Part shown: positions 7,995 to 16,014 of the stretch, in pieces
Numbering within the stretch: the stretch's first letter is position 1
How the letters are laid out: each line of letters begins with the position of its first letter
DNA from: JAZDLC01 sp043802345
GTDB taxonomy: Bacteria; Planctomycetota; B15-G4; JADJEK01
Direction: 5' to 3'
NCBI GenBank assembly: GCA_043802345.1
Contig: JAZDLC010000088.1
Location: 1-30,311, forward strand
DNA length: 30,311 bases
Translations under genes and position numbers: made by a program
Notes under the pieces: generated by a model
What the model was told of the DNA's origin: nothing
The model's input: the letters and a program-made list of their open reading frames with translations, nothing else
Database searches by the model: none

Positions 7995-9506
7995 CTACAT
8001 CGGCGGTAGAGTATAGATCGTGAAACCCCTCTCGCTCCGGCTGGTGCCAGCGCGCTCCAGCAGCTGCGCCAGCTGGGGAGCGATCACGTTCGTCTCGGTC
8101 TGGTCCACCAGGAAGAAGGTGTCGCAGTTCTCCATGCCGAGCCAGTGGGCTCGGGTACGCGCAGCGTAGAGCCCCTCCACGTCATGCACGAACACGACGT
8201 AGCGGTCGGCAGAGACCGCGATCTGCAGCGTCGTGCTGTTCTGCTCGCGGCCCACGATGATCACGGTCCCTGGCTGGGTGACCTCCGCCACACGGACCCC
8301 GAGTTCGCTCAGGGTGAAGCTGCGGCGTTCCGCCAGGAGGCTCACGGCCTGAGTCGCATGCCACGCGAGCAGCAGGATCAGGGCGGCCGAGAGCAGCCTC
8401 GACGGCAGCCTCGCGGCCAATCCGGCCGGGAACAGCGCCAGGGCGGCGAAGATGCACACGGCGGGCATGACGTAGATCACGTGGAAGGTGTCGAGATCCC
8501 GGGCCTTCTCGGTCATGAGCAGGAGTTGGATGAGCCCCAGTCCGAGCATGAGAAGGCCGGCCAACTGCACGTCGTCGAGCCGCCTCCGGATGATCCGCAG
8601 CATGCCGAACAGCAGGCCGACCGCCGCCACCGCCAGTACGATCCAGCCGTAGGAGGCCTGGGCGAAGCTGCAGAGCAGGAAGCGGAACCTGCTCCAGTCC
8701 CCGCCGTGAACGAGAGCCGAGATTCCCGCCTGGTAGATCCCCTCTCCCGACGGCGCCATTCCGTACCGTCCGAGCTGCAGCTTGTACTGGAGCTGGACCA
8801 GTCCGAGGACCAGCAGGCCGACCAGCAGCAGGTAGCCGGCGTGGGCCGTCGCGCCGAGCCAGCGGGAGGTCGCTCGCGGCCGCCGGCTGAGGGGCAGCAG
8901 GATCAGCAGCAGCGGCGGCAGCGCCAGCGCGATCCAGTCGAACGAAACCGCCGCCGCGAAGCAGATCAGGGACTGGATGAAGTGCTTGCGGCGCCCTCGC
9001 CTGCGGAAGCGCAGGAACTGGTGAAGGGTGAGCAGCAGACAGAAGAGGGTGGGGACCTCGAAGTGGACGAAGGCCCCGTAGTAGACGCCCACCGGAAGAG
9101 TGGCCGCCAGGGCGCCCGCCGCGGCCGCCAGGCGCTTGCCTCCCGGCTTCGTCAGGCGATAGATCAGCAAGACGACACCGATGGAGAAGGGCAGGAAGAG
9201 CAACCGTAGACCCGCCGGATTGGTGCCCCCCAGCCGCGCCCCGGCGGTGGCGAGCAGCACGGCCCCGGGCGGGTGTTCAAGATGGTACAGGAAGGATCTG
9301 GGACCGACCCGGTCCGGGTTGAGCACGCCGACGCCGCCGGTCGTGTACAGACCGTATCGCAGGTGGTTCTTCGCCATCAGCGAGAACAGCGCCGCGTACT
9401 CGCCCCGCACGCCGTCCTCGTAAGGTTGCAGGAGGTCCTGGCCCCTCAGCACCGTACCCACGATGATGGCGATGACAAACAGCCAGGCAGCGAAGTTCTT
9501 TTTCAC
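7995..9506 (-). CDS. GT39 (PMT/ArnT-like) membrane glycosyltransferase
   Basis: The roughly 503-residue polytopic membrane protein starts with a short Lys-rich tail and a first membrane helix. A large first loop then carries an acidic D31...E36 pair (EDGVRGEY) and, further on, H78-P-P80 in LEHPPGAVLL. This is the usual opening of GT39/PMT_2 GT-C enzymes, which transfer sugars from polyprenyl-phosphate donors on the outer face of the inner membrane. About ten more hydrophobic helices follow, with Arg-rich short loops (RFRRRGRRK, RIIRRRLDD). The last ~90 residues form a soluble domain (VAEVTQPGTVIIVGREQ). I chose the GTG at 9504-9506; a TTG at 9555-9557 adds 17 residues but leaves only 18 bp to divergent cutA, and neither has a good ribosome site. 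Acceptor unknown. YfhO, also a GT-C-like protein, lies 0.5 kb away. Confidence 0.8.
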   Translation of the reverse strand: MKKNFAAWLFVIAIIVGTVLRGQDLLQPYEDGVRGEYAALFSLMAKNHLRYGLYTTGGVGVLNPDRVGPRSFLYHLEHPPGAVLLATAGARLGGTNPAGLRLLFLPFSIGVVLLIYRLTKPGGKRLAAAAGALAATLPVGVYYGAFVHFEVPTLFCLLLTLHQFLRFRRRGRRKHFIQSLICFAAAVSFDWIALALPPLLLILLPLSRRPRATSRWLGATAHAGYLLLVGLLVLGLVQLQYKLQLGRYGMAPSGEGIYQAGISALVHGGDWSRFRFLLCSFAQASYGWIVLAVAAVGLLFGMLRIIRRRLDDVQLAGLLMLGLGLIQLLLMTEKARDLDTFHVIYVMPAVCIFAALALFPAGLAARLPSRLLSAALILLLAWHATQAVSLLAERRSFTLSELGVRVAEVTQPGTVIIVGREQNSTTLQIAVSADRYVVFVHDVEGLYAARTRAHWLGMENCDTFFLVDQTETNVIAPQLAQLLERAGTSRSERGFTIYTLPPM

Positions 9507-9575
9507 GATAGGTTGGTTGGCAATGCAGGACCTTCCTGCCGGAGAGAATCGATGCAAGACGGAGACGGGATCCGC

Positions 9576-9893
9576 ATGCGAGCACTCATGATTGTGCTGA
9601 CCACGGTGCCTGACTGCAAGGTCGGTGCCGAGATCGGCCGAACCGTTGTGCAGGAGGACCTGGCGGCCTGCGTGAATCTACTGCCAGGGGTACGCTCGTT
9701 CTACCTCTGGCAGGGCGGACTGCAGGAGGATGAGGAGGCCCTGCTGATTGCCAAGGTCCGCAAGGATCGGTTTGACGCCTACGAGCGGCGCATGGCGGAG
9801 CTGCATCCGTATGAGGTGCCGGAGATCGTCGCCCTCCCGGCGGAGAGGGTGAGCGAAGGGTATCTGAAGTGGTGTCTGGGGGAGGGGGAGTAG
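9576..9893 (+). CDS. cutA: CutA family divalent-ion tolerance protein
   Basis: The 105-residue product matches CutA along its whole length: a MIVLTTVPD opening, an ACVNLLPGVRSFYLWQG block, LLIAKVRKDRF and the family signature HPYEVPEIVALPA, followed by GYLKWC. CutA forms very stable ferredoxin-like trimers. It was linked to copper and other divalent-cation tolerance in E. coli, though its exact role is still unclear. Length is typical (about 100-115). Three starts are possible: ATG 9576, ATG 9588, or ATG 9552, which adds eight residues and has GGAGAG just upstream. I prefer 9576, with a GGAG at 9561-9564. It is divergent from the glycosyltransferase gene and 85 bp before the YfhO gene. Confidence 0.95.
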   Translation: MRALMIVLTTVPDCKVGAEIGRTVVQEDLAACVNLLPGVRSFYLWQGGLQEDEEALLIAKVRKDRFDAYERRMAELHPYEVPEIVALPAERVSEGYLKWCLGEGE

Positions 9894-9950
9894 GCGAGCG
9901 GGCACGAAGAAGGCGCTGCTTCCGCGCATTCCGCAGGGTACGATTCTCTC

Positions 9951-9956
9951 TACAAT
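9951..9956 (+). promoter_or_regulatory. Candidate -10 element before the YfhO-family gene
   Basis: TACAAT differs from the consensus TATAAT at one base and sits 22 nt before the ATG at 9979, in the 85-bp gap after cutA. The region 16-17 nt upstream has only a weak -35 match (ATTCCG/TTCCGC). It would give a very short leader, and I see no clear ribosome site before 9979, so a nearly leaderless message is conceivable. Confidence 0.22.
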
Positions 9957-9978
9957 CCACATCTACCGGATTCCCCGC

Positions 9979-12447
9979 ATGAGGAAACCCACCAGTCTGG
10001 TTGCCCTCGCGTTGATCGCCCTCGCGGCGGCGGCACCATTCTGGAAGGCGCTGGTGGGGGATCAGTGCATTCTCTCGTTTGATTCCAGGCTCTTCCGGCC
10101 GTACTCGGTGGCGGCCCCACCCGACCTCGCTACCAGGCCGGCGAACTTCGTCACCTCGGATCTGAACGCCTATGTCTACCCGGGAGTGGTCCAGACCGTG
10201 CGCGAGGTGCGGTCCGGAGAGCTTCCGCTCTGGGATCCGTGGCAGTTGGCGGGACAACCTTCCCTGGCCAACCTCCCCGTGGCCAGCCTCTATCCGCCCA
10301 ACTGGCTGATCTACTTCATCGATCCCCTTTCCGCCCTGGCCTGGATTACCGTGTTTCACCTGGCTCTGGGCGGGATCTTCTGCTTCTTCTACCTGCGGGC
10401 GGTGAGGCTGGCGTTCTGGCCGGCGCTTGTCGCCGGAGTCGGGCTGGCCCTGACCTCCTGGATGACGGTTCGCTTCCATCAAACGCACCTCGTCAGCACC
10501 GGCGCCTGGATGTTCGGCCTCCTCCTGGGAGCGGAGAGGCTGCTGCGGTCGCCAACCATCCGCGGTGCGCTGCTGTTCGCCGCGCTGACGGCGGGGGCGT
10601 TTCTGGCCGGTTTCCCGCAGCTCGCGGTGATCGAGGCCGCGGGCGCGGGCCTCTATCTGCTGCTCCGTCTGCTGGAGCCGGGGCGACTGCTGCGCGGCAG
10701 GACCCTGGCGCTGGGGGTGCTCGGGGTGTTCCTGGGTGTCGTGGTCTCCGCGGCCCACTTCCTGCCGACCGCCTCCCTTTTCGGCGAGTCGCTGCGTCGG
10801 ACCATGGTCGATTCCTCAGGCGCGGCGGAGCGCGGACTGCGCCCGGTCGCCCTGGTAAATCTCGTCTTGCCGGAGTTCTTCGGTCATGCCGTCTATCGGG
10901 ACGACATTCCCGGGAATCTCCACGAGTACCTGCCTCACCGCCTGCTGCTGGCGTCGGACGTCCAGGAGAATCCGGTGGAGAACGCGCTCTTCCCGGGCGG
11001 AGTGATTCTGGCGCTGGCCCTCGTGGGAATGGCGACCGGCCTGCGGGCAGGCGCTTCGAGGGCGCTGTTCTTGCTGCTGCTTTCCGGGCTCGTGCTGTCC
11101 CTGAGGAGTCCGCTGCTCGAGTACTTGTCGGACAGGATTCCAACTCTGGCCTCAGCCAGCCCCAAACGGTCCCTGGTTCTGGTCGCCTTGCCACTGGTCG
11201 GCCTGGCCGGCTTCGGTCTGTCGGCGTTGCTCGAGGAAGGGGCTCATTCCCTGCGCCGCTCACTGGCCCTGCTGTCGCTCGCCTTCTCACTGCTGCTTCT
11301 CCTCGGACTGTCGCTGCTGCGTTTTCTTGATCCTGCCCACGCGCTCGACCTGCTTTCCTTCCTCGGCGCCGCCGGCACCGGCACTCTCGAGGAAGCAGGG
11401 CAGTTCGTCCGGCACACCTTCCGGGAGGGAGTTCCCCGGGCGGCGACCTACCTCTTCTTCGGTCTCTTCCTCCTGCTGTCGAACCGCACCTGGAGCGGAT
11501 TCGGCCGGAGGCTGCTCCTGCCAGCCCTGCTGGCCCTGGTGCTGGTCGAGATGGGGGTCTTTGCTGTTCGCTTCAATCCACTGCAGGAAAGGGCGGGACA
11601 GTATCCGGAGACGCCCGCCCTGACGTTCCTGAGAAAGAGCGGTGAGCGGTCAGTGCACTTTCACGAGCCGCAGGTGGCGCCGGCGTCGCTCTCCGCAATG
11701 GTCCCATTCCGCTCACTGGATGGGGTGAAACCGTTGGTCCTGCACCGATTCGGGGAGTACCTGGAGAATATCGAGCCCGGCATCTTCAATCGGGATGACC
11801 CCCGGGTCGCGCATCCCTTTCAGTCCCCCGGCAGTCTGGAGCACCCATCGTTCCTCAGGGCGGCGACCCCGCTGGTGATCACCGACGTTCCGATCGCCGA
11901 AGTGGCAGGTCTGGAGCTGGCATACCGGGGTGACGCGGAGGGGCTGGGGATCTACCGCCAGACGCGAGCACTCGAGCGTTTCCGGCTGGTGGGAGGGTAC
12001 CAGGTGGTCGAGGACGCATCCCGGCGGCTGGAGCTGCTGGATGATCCCGGCCTGGACCCGCAGCAGGTCGTGCTGCTGGAGGCGGATCCGGGAGATCCGT
12101 TCCAACCCGGACCTGCGATCGCTCCTGGTGGCAGGATCGTGGTGGAGGAGGATCTTCCCGGCCGGCTGGAGGTATCGGTCCTCGGCCTGGAGCGCCCGGC
12201 ATTTCTCCTGGTCGCGGACACTTTCCATGACGGCTGGAGGCTGACCGTCGACGGCGACCCGGCAGGGCTTCTGGTCGCGGACCACACCTTCCGGGCAGTC
12301 GCCCTGCTTCCGGGAGACCACCTTGTGGTCATGGTCTACCGGCCACTCGCGGTCACCGCGGGATTCCTGCTGACGGCGCTGGGGCTGCTGACGATCGGGG
12401 CGCTGGGGTTGATGACGTTTTGGAGGAAGCAAGTACGCGCTGTCTAG
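9979..12447 (+). CDS. YfhO-family GT-C-like membrane protein
   Basis: The 822-residue integral membrane protein has the YfhO arrangement. There is one N-terminal helix (about 5-25), a large exposed loop with D61 and the family phrase LPLWDPWQLAGQPSLAN (82-98), about ten further helices to residue ~535, a soluble region of about 220 residues, and a final pair of hydrophobic segments before the basic end WRKQVRAV. The late soluble part contains ADTFHDGWRLTVDG, a typical beta-sandwich ending of this family. Bacillus YfhO and CsbB are needed to glycosylate lipoteichoic acid; Gram-negative members are thought to use polyprenyl-phosphate sugars at the outer face of the membrane, but their acceptors are unknown. 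It is co-oriented with cutA and converges on comM across 36 bp. Confidence 0.88.
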   Translation: MRKPTSLVALALIALAAAAPFWKALVGDQCILSFDSRLFRPYSVAAPPDLATRPANFVTSDLNAYVYPGVVQTVREVRSGELPLWDPWQLAGQPSLANLPVASLYPPNWLIYFIDPLSALAWITVFHLALGGIFCFFYLRAVRLAFWPALVAGVGLALTSWMTVRFHQTHLVSTGAWMFGLLLGAERLLRSPTIRGALLFAALTAGAFLAGFPQLAVIEAAGAGLYLLLRLLEPGRLLRGRTLALGVLGVFLGVVVSAAHFLPTASLFGESLRRTMVDSSGAAERGLRPVALVNLVLPEFFGHAVYRDDIPGNLHEYLPHRLLLASDVQENPVENALFPGGVILALALVGMATGLRAGASRALFLLLLSGLVLSLRSPLLEYLSDRIPTLASASPKRSLVLVALPLVGLAGFGLSALLEEGAHSLRRSLALLSLAFSLLLLLGLSLLRFLDPAHALDLLSFLGAAGTGTLEEAGQFVRHTFREGVPRAATYLFFGLFLLLSNRTWSGFGRRLLLPALLALVLVEMGVFAVRFNPLQERAGQYPETPALTFLRKSGERSVHFHEPQVAPASLSAMVPFRSLDGVKPLVLHRFGEYLENIEPGIFNRDDPRVAHPFQSPGSLEHPSFLRAATPLVITDVPIAEVAGLELAYRGDAEGLGIYRQTRALERFRLVGGYQVVEDASRRLELLDDPGLDPQQVVLLEADPGDPFQPGPAIAPGGRIVVEEDLPGRLEVSVLGLERPAFLLVADTFHDGWRLTVDGDPAGLLVADHTFRAVALLPGDHLVVMVYRPLAVTAGFLLTALGLLTIGALGLMTFWRKQVRAV

Positions 12448-12483
12448 CTGCCTGTTGAGAGACTGCGCCAGTGCCCTCCCCCC

Positions 12484-14001
12484 TCACTCCAACCGGTGCA
12501 TCACGAACCTGCAGCTCAGCGCGAAGGCGATGTCGGCTGATGAAATCTCCCGCGCCTCCCGCAAGTCGGCCACGGTCCTCGAGACCCGCAGCACGCGGCC
12601 GATGGCCCGGGCCGAGAGGTTCTGCCGCTCCGCGCTGCGAAGGAGCAGCTCCCGGGCCTCTCCCTTCAGCTCGCAGTGGCGCTCGATCGCGCCGGTGCCC
12701 ATCTGGCTGTTGACCAGCATTCCCTCGCCCCGGAGCCTGCGCATCTGGACTTCCCGGGCGGCCCGCACCCGCTCCTTGAGATTGACGGTCTCGTTCCGCT
12801 CGGGCGGCTCGAAGTACTTCCTCACATCCATCGCCGGCACCTCGACGCACAGATCGAAACGATCGAGAATCGGACCCGAGACCCTCTGCACGTACCGCTG
12901 CACCACGGCGGGGGGACACCGGCAGGCGATCCGGGTGTGTCCCCGGTAGCCGCATGGACAGGGATTCATGGCGGCGAGGAGACAGATTTCCGCCGGGAAT
13001 GTGACGCTCCCGGCGGCGCGGCTGACGGTGATGACGCGGTCCTCCAGAGGCTGCCGCAGCGCCTCGATCGCGTTGCGCGGAAACTCCGGGAACTCGTCCA
13101 GGAACAGCAGGCCGTGATGGGCCCGCGTGACCTCTCCCGGGCGAATGACGGAGCCGCCCCCGGTGAGCGCCACGGAGGAGCAGGTGTGGTGGGGGGCCCT
13201 GAAGGGCGGGCGCCGGTCGACGCCTTGGAAGTCCGGATCGTCAACACTCCGGATGCGGGCGCATTCGAGCGCCTGCTGCTCGGTCAGGTCCGGCAGCAGG
13301 CTGGCCATGCGGCGGGCCAGCATCGTCTTGCCGGAGCCGGGCGGTCCGACCAGCAAGAGGTTGTGGAGTCCGGCGGCCGCCACGACCAGTGCTTGCTTGG
13401 CCTCTCCCTGGCCGCGAACCTCGTCCAGGTTCCCCACCTCCGGCCTCGCCGGCAGCGGCCCGTCCGGGGTCGCTGGAGGCAGGTCCAGGTCGCCGCGGAG
13501 GAAGGCGACAGCCTCCGCCAGCGAGGAAACCCCGTAGGCCGGAACATCGGGAGACAGGGCCGCCTGTCCGGCGCAGCCGGAAGGAGCCAGCAGTCCGTCG
13601 AGGCCGAGCCGGCTCGCGAGGGAAGCGATCGGCAGGATACCACGAACGCTTCGGATCCGGCCGTCCAGGGCCAGTTCCCCGGCCACGAGGAGCCGTTTGA
13701 GCCGGCGGCCCTGGAGCTGCTCCGACGCCTGGAGCACTCCCAGGGCGATCGGCAGGTCGAGAAGCGGCCCTTCCTTCCGCAGGTCTCCCGGTGCGAGGTG
13801 GACCAGGAGGGAGCGACGGGGAAACCGGAATCCGGCCGCCGTGATCGCGGCCTTGACCCGGTCTCTCGACTCGCGCACGGCGGCGCCGGGGAGCCCGGTC
13901 AGCAGGAACCGGCCCATCTGGCCCGCGAGCAGGCGGACCTCGACCTCTACCAGCAGCGCCTCGATGCCGAGCAGCGTGGCGCCATGAAAAGAACTGCTCA
14001 T
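12484..14001 (-). CDS. comM: ComM/YifB family Mg-chelatase-like AAA+ helicase
   Basis: The 505-residue protein has the full ComM/YifB layout: an N-terminal Lon-protease-like domain (about 1-175, with LLTGLPGAAVRESRDRVKAA), an AAA+ core with Walker A GPPGSGKT (219-226) and Walker B LLFLDEF (298-304), and a Mg_chelatase_C helical domain (about 400-500). A Cys cluster (C348, C350, C360, C362 in NPCPCGY...CRCPP) is family-typical and may bind zinc. ComM was shown in Vibrio and Acinetobacter to be a hexameric helicase that extends branch migration during natural transformation, in the cytoplasm. Length is standard and nothing looks broken. It is divergent from the AhpD-like gene with 92 bp between starts. 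A comEC gene lies 3.2 kb away on the same strand. Confidence 0.96.
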   Translation of the reverse strand: MSSSFHGATLLGIEALLVEVEVRLLAGQMGRFLLTGLPGAAVRESRDRVKAAITAAGFRFPRRSLLVHLAPGDLRKEGPLLDLPIALGVLQASEQLQGRRLKRLLVAGELALDGRIRSVRGILPIASLASRLGLDGLLAPSGCAGQAALSPDVPAYGVSSLAEAVAFLRGDLDLPPATPDGPLPARPEVGNLDEVRGQGEAKQALVVAAAGLHNLLLVGPPGSGKTMLARRMASLLPDLTEQQALECARIRSVDDPDFQGVDRRPPFRAPHHTCSSVALTGGGSVIRPGEVTRAHHGLLFLDEFPEFPRNAIEALRQPLEDRVITVSRAAGSVTFPAEICLLAAMNPCPCGYRGHTRIACRCPPAVVQRYVQRVSGPILDRFDLCVEVPAMDVRKYFEPPERNETVNLKERVRAAREVQMRRLRGEGMLVNSQMGTGAIERHCELKGEARELLLRSAERQNLSARAIGRVLRVSRTVADLREAREISSADIAFALSCRFVMHRLE

Positions 14002-14093
14002 GCCGCAGAAGTCGTTCCGGACCCCGAACAGCTACACTCTTCCAGCCATTTTCGAGGGGATTATCTTCAACTGGAAACGCAAGAGGAGTCGCG

Positions 14094-14423
14094 ATGCGTG
14101 AACCGTACACGGTGAGAGAAGACCTGGCCCGGTTCGCCGAAATCGGCGAGGAGCGAGGCGAGCTGTTCGAGGCGTACCAGGCGTGGTCGGAGAAGGTGTT
14201 CCAGGAGGGCGCGCTCACGTCGAAGACGAAACATCTGATCGCGATGGCCGTGGCGCACGCGTTGCAGTGCTCGTACTGCATCGACGCTCATACGTCCGCG
14301 TCCGCGTCGGCGGGAGCAAACCTGGAGGAGATCACCGAAGCGATCCATGTCGCGGCAGTGATTCGAGGTGGTGCCTCGCTGGTGCACGGCGTTCAGGCGC
14401 TGGACACGTTTCACCGGGGTTGA
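14094..14423 (+). CDS. AhpD-like (CMD family) protein of the arsenosugar-associated type
   Basis: The 109-residue protein belongs to the carboxymuconolactone decarboxylase/AhpD superfamily. The redox motif is C59-S-Y-C62-x3-H66, preceded by the family phrase EGALTSKTKHLIAMAVAHA and followed by HVAAVIRGGASLVHGVQ. That wording is very close to the peroxidase-like protein normally found beside ArsS in arsenosugar gene clusters. AhpD-type proteins use the Cys pair in thiol-disulfide or peroxide chemistry in the cytoplasm. An AGGAG at 14084-14088, 5 nt before the ATG, fixes the start. A TACACT at 14033-14038 could be a -10 box. The stop overlaps the start of the radical SAM gene (TGATG), so the two are translationally coupled and probably act together. 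No arsM or arsR is visible nearby, so an arsenic role is not supported by context. Confidence 0.9.
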   Translation: MREPYTVREDLARFAEIGEERGELFEAYQAWSEKVFQEGALTSKTKHLIAMAVAHALQCSYCIDAHTSASASAGANLEEITEAIHVAAVIRGGASLVHGVQALDTFHRG

Positions 14424-15964
14424 TGCGAGTGAGCGAGCGATCCCGCTTTGACCCGGACGGGCCGCTGTTCGCGCCTGACTTCCTTCTGGACGAGGAATCG
14501 GACGTCTCGGTGCTGATCGATCCCGGGCGGGTGCGCTGGATCGGCACGAACCGGCTCGGGGCCCGCCTCCTCGAACGGGTCCGGGCGACGCCGGGCGTCT
14601 CCCTGGAGGCAGTGGTTGGGCGACTCGCCGCGCCGGGGTCCGGGAACTTCCCGAAGGAGGCGCACCGCCGGGGCTTCCTGTCGAACGAGCCGTTTCCGGT
14701 AGTGACCCGCCGCAATCGGCGGGAGATGCTGGAGCCGGACCGCCTTCACGAGTTCTGGGTCGTGACCAACGACGACTGCAATCTCCGCTGCCGGCATTGC
14801 TATACCATCGAGCAGGTCAAGCAGGGCCGGGTCGGGCTGGGCGCGGCCGTGCTGAAGGGGATCATCGCGGACGCCCACGCTCTCGGCGCGGAGATCTTCT
14901 ACTTCACCGGAGGGGAGCCGACGATCCGGCCCGACTTCCTGGACCTGGCCCGGTTCGTGCTCGAGCGGGCGAAGCTGATCGTGTTCACCAACGGCACGGT
15001 GCTCACCGAAGATCTGGTCCAGGCCCTGAGCGCCTGGCGCGAGCGGCTCATCTTCCAGGTCTCCCTGGAAGGTCCGAACGAGGAGGTGAGCAGACCGGTG
15101 CGGGGCAAGGACTCTCTGTCGCGGGCCCTCGCCGGCATCCGGCTCCTGCTTCGCCACAAGATCCGCGTCGGGGTGTCGACCACTCCTACCGGCGTGTCCC
15201 ACAAAAGCGTGCCCGAACTGACCTCCCTCCTGGCCGGGCTGGACGAGAACGGGCAGCGGCCGGAGTACCATCACCTCATCATGCTGCTCGATCGTGGGGG
15301 TGCCCGTGATCACCAGGAGACCTTTGCCCTGAGTTCGGAGCAGTTCAGTCAAGTGCTGGCGAACTCGGCCCGGGCCCTCTCCCTTGCGCGGCAACGGGAC
15401 CGTCGCGTCCGGCTGAAGCTCACCAACGAAAAGATCATGCAGGCCCTGGCCAGCAACGGGCCCGCGAAGGACTTCTGCGGCGCCGGATACACGATCCTGG
15501 GCGTCTCGTCCGACGGCAAGCTCCTGCCGTGCGCGGCCTGCATGGACGATCACCGGTACTTCCTCGGGGATCTGGTCGACTCCAGGGGGGAGTATCTCGA
15601 AGGAAGTCTGGAACGGCTCTGGAGAGGTTCAGAACAAGTGGAAGCCGTGCGGCGTTTCTCGCTCGCAGTCGCCGAGGGCCAGCCCGTCCGGGATCTCCGC
15701 TATTTCCACGGCGGCGGCTGCTGGAAGAACATGGACGATCCCTCGAGGGACTTCGCGGAAGGGCATCCGTTCGCGGAGTATTACGAGAGGGCGATCCTGG
15801 CAGCGATCCGGGAGGAAGCGTCGAAAGGCGTGGAGGTGGCAGAGGATGTTCCGCGGCTGTATACCTTCATGCACCGCGCCCGGATTGCGTGCGCGGGCGG
15901 GCGCAAGACCGTGGCGAAGGGGGATGGGGATCTCGATCAGGGGCACTGCATCTGTTTCGCGTGA
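14423..15964 (+). CDS. Radical SAM/SPASM enzyme with N-terminal PqqD-like domain
   Basis: The 513-residue enzyme has three visible parts. Residues about 28-70 (VLIDPGRVRWIGTNRLGARLL) read like a PqqD/RRE-type peptide-binding fold. Residues about 110-340 are a radical SAM barrel with C119-x3-C123-x2-C126 in DDCNLRCRHCY and the GGEP motif at 163-166. The C-terminal region is a SPASM-type auxiliary cluster domain with C352 (FCGAGY), C370, C373 (PCAAC) and C433 (GGGCW). A further tail carries C490 and a terminal C509-I-C511-F-A. Enzymes with this make-up modify ribosomal peptides or act in cofactor maturation, using two or more Fe-S clusters. No precursor peptide gene is visible nearby. The ATG at 14423 overlaps the stop of the AhpD-like gene. 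It is not ArsS: the Cys motif context, length and fused domain differ. Substrate unknown. Confidence 0.88.
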   Translation: MRVSERSRFDPDGPLFAPDFLLDEESDVSVLIDPGRVRWIGTNRLGARLLERVRATPGVSLEAVVGRLAAPGSGNFPKEAHRRGFLSNEPFPVVTRRNRREMLEPDRLHEFWVVTNDDCNLRCRHCYTIEQVKQGRVGLGAAVLKGIIADAHALGAEIFYFTGGEPTIRPDFLDLARFVLERAKLIVFTNGTVLTEDLVQALSAWRERLIFQVSLEGPNEEVSRPVRGKDSLSRALAGIRLLLRHKIRVGVSTTPTGVSHKSVPELTSLLAGLDENGQRPEYHHLIMLLDRGGARDHQETFALSSEQFSQVLANSARALSLARQRDRRVRLKLTNEKIMQALASNGPAKDFCGAGYTILGVSSDGKLLPCAACMDDHRYFLGDLVDSRGEYLEGSLERLWRGSEQVEAVRRFSLAVAEGQPVRDLRYFHGGGCWKNMDDPSRDFAEGHPFAEYYERAILAAIREEASKGVEVAEDVPRLYTFMHRARIACAGGRKTVAKGDGDLDQGHCICFA

Positions 15965-16014
15965 GGGGGGATCCACTGAGTACGAGTACGGGATCGGGTC
16001 TGGCGCGAGGTTTC

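Noticed and set aside
8145..9209. 354-codon plus-strand open frame inside the GT39-like gene
   Set aside because: Gln/Glu/Arg-rich antisense of hydrophobic helices, no recognisable family.
14094..15964. Straight assignment of this pair to arsenosugar synthesis
   Set aside because: The radical SAM partner has a PqqD-like N terminus and SPASM cysteines unlike ArsS, and no arsenic gene is in the window.
15962..15979. Possible TGA selenocysteine readthrough at the end of the radical SAM gene, prompted by Cys-rich tail and the selenoprotein history of ArsS-like enzymes
   Set aside because: Only four more codons follow before another TGA, and I see no bacterial SECIS-like hairpin directly after it.
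15978..15989. Tandem GAGTAC repeat between the radical SAM and HEAT genes
   Set aside because: Two copies of six bases can occur by chance; no further copies or symmetry.
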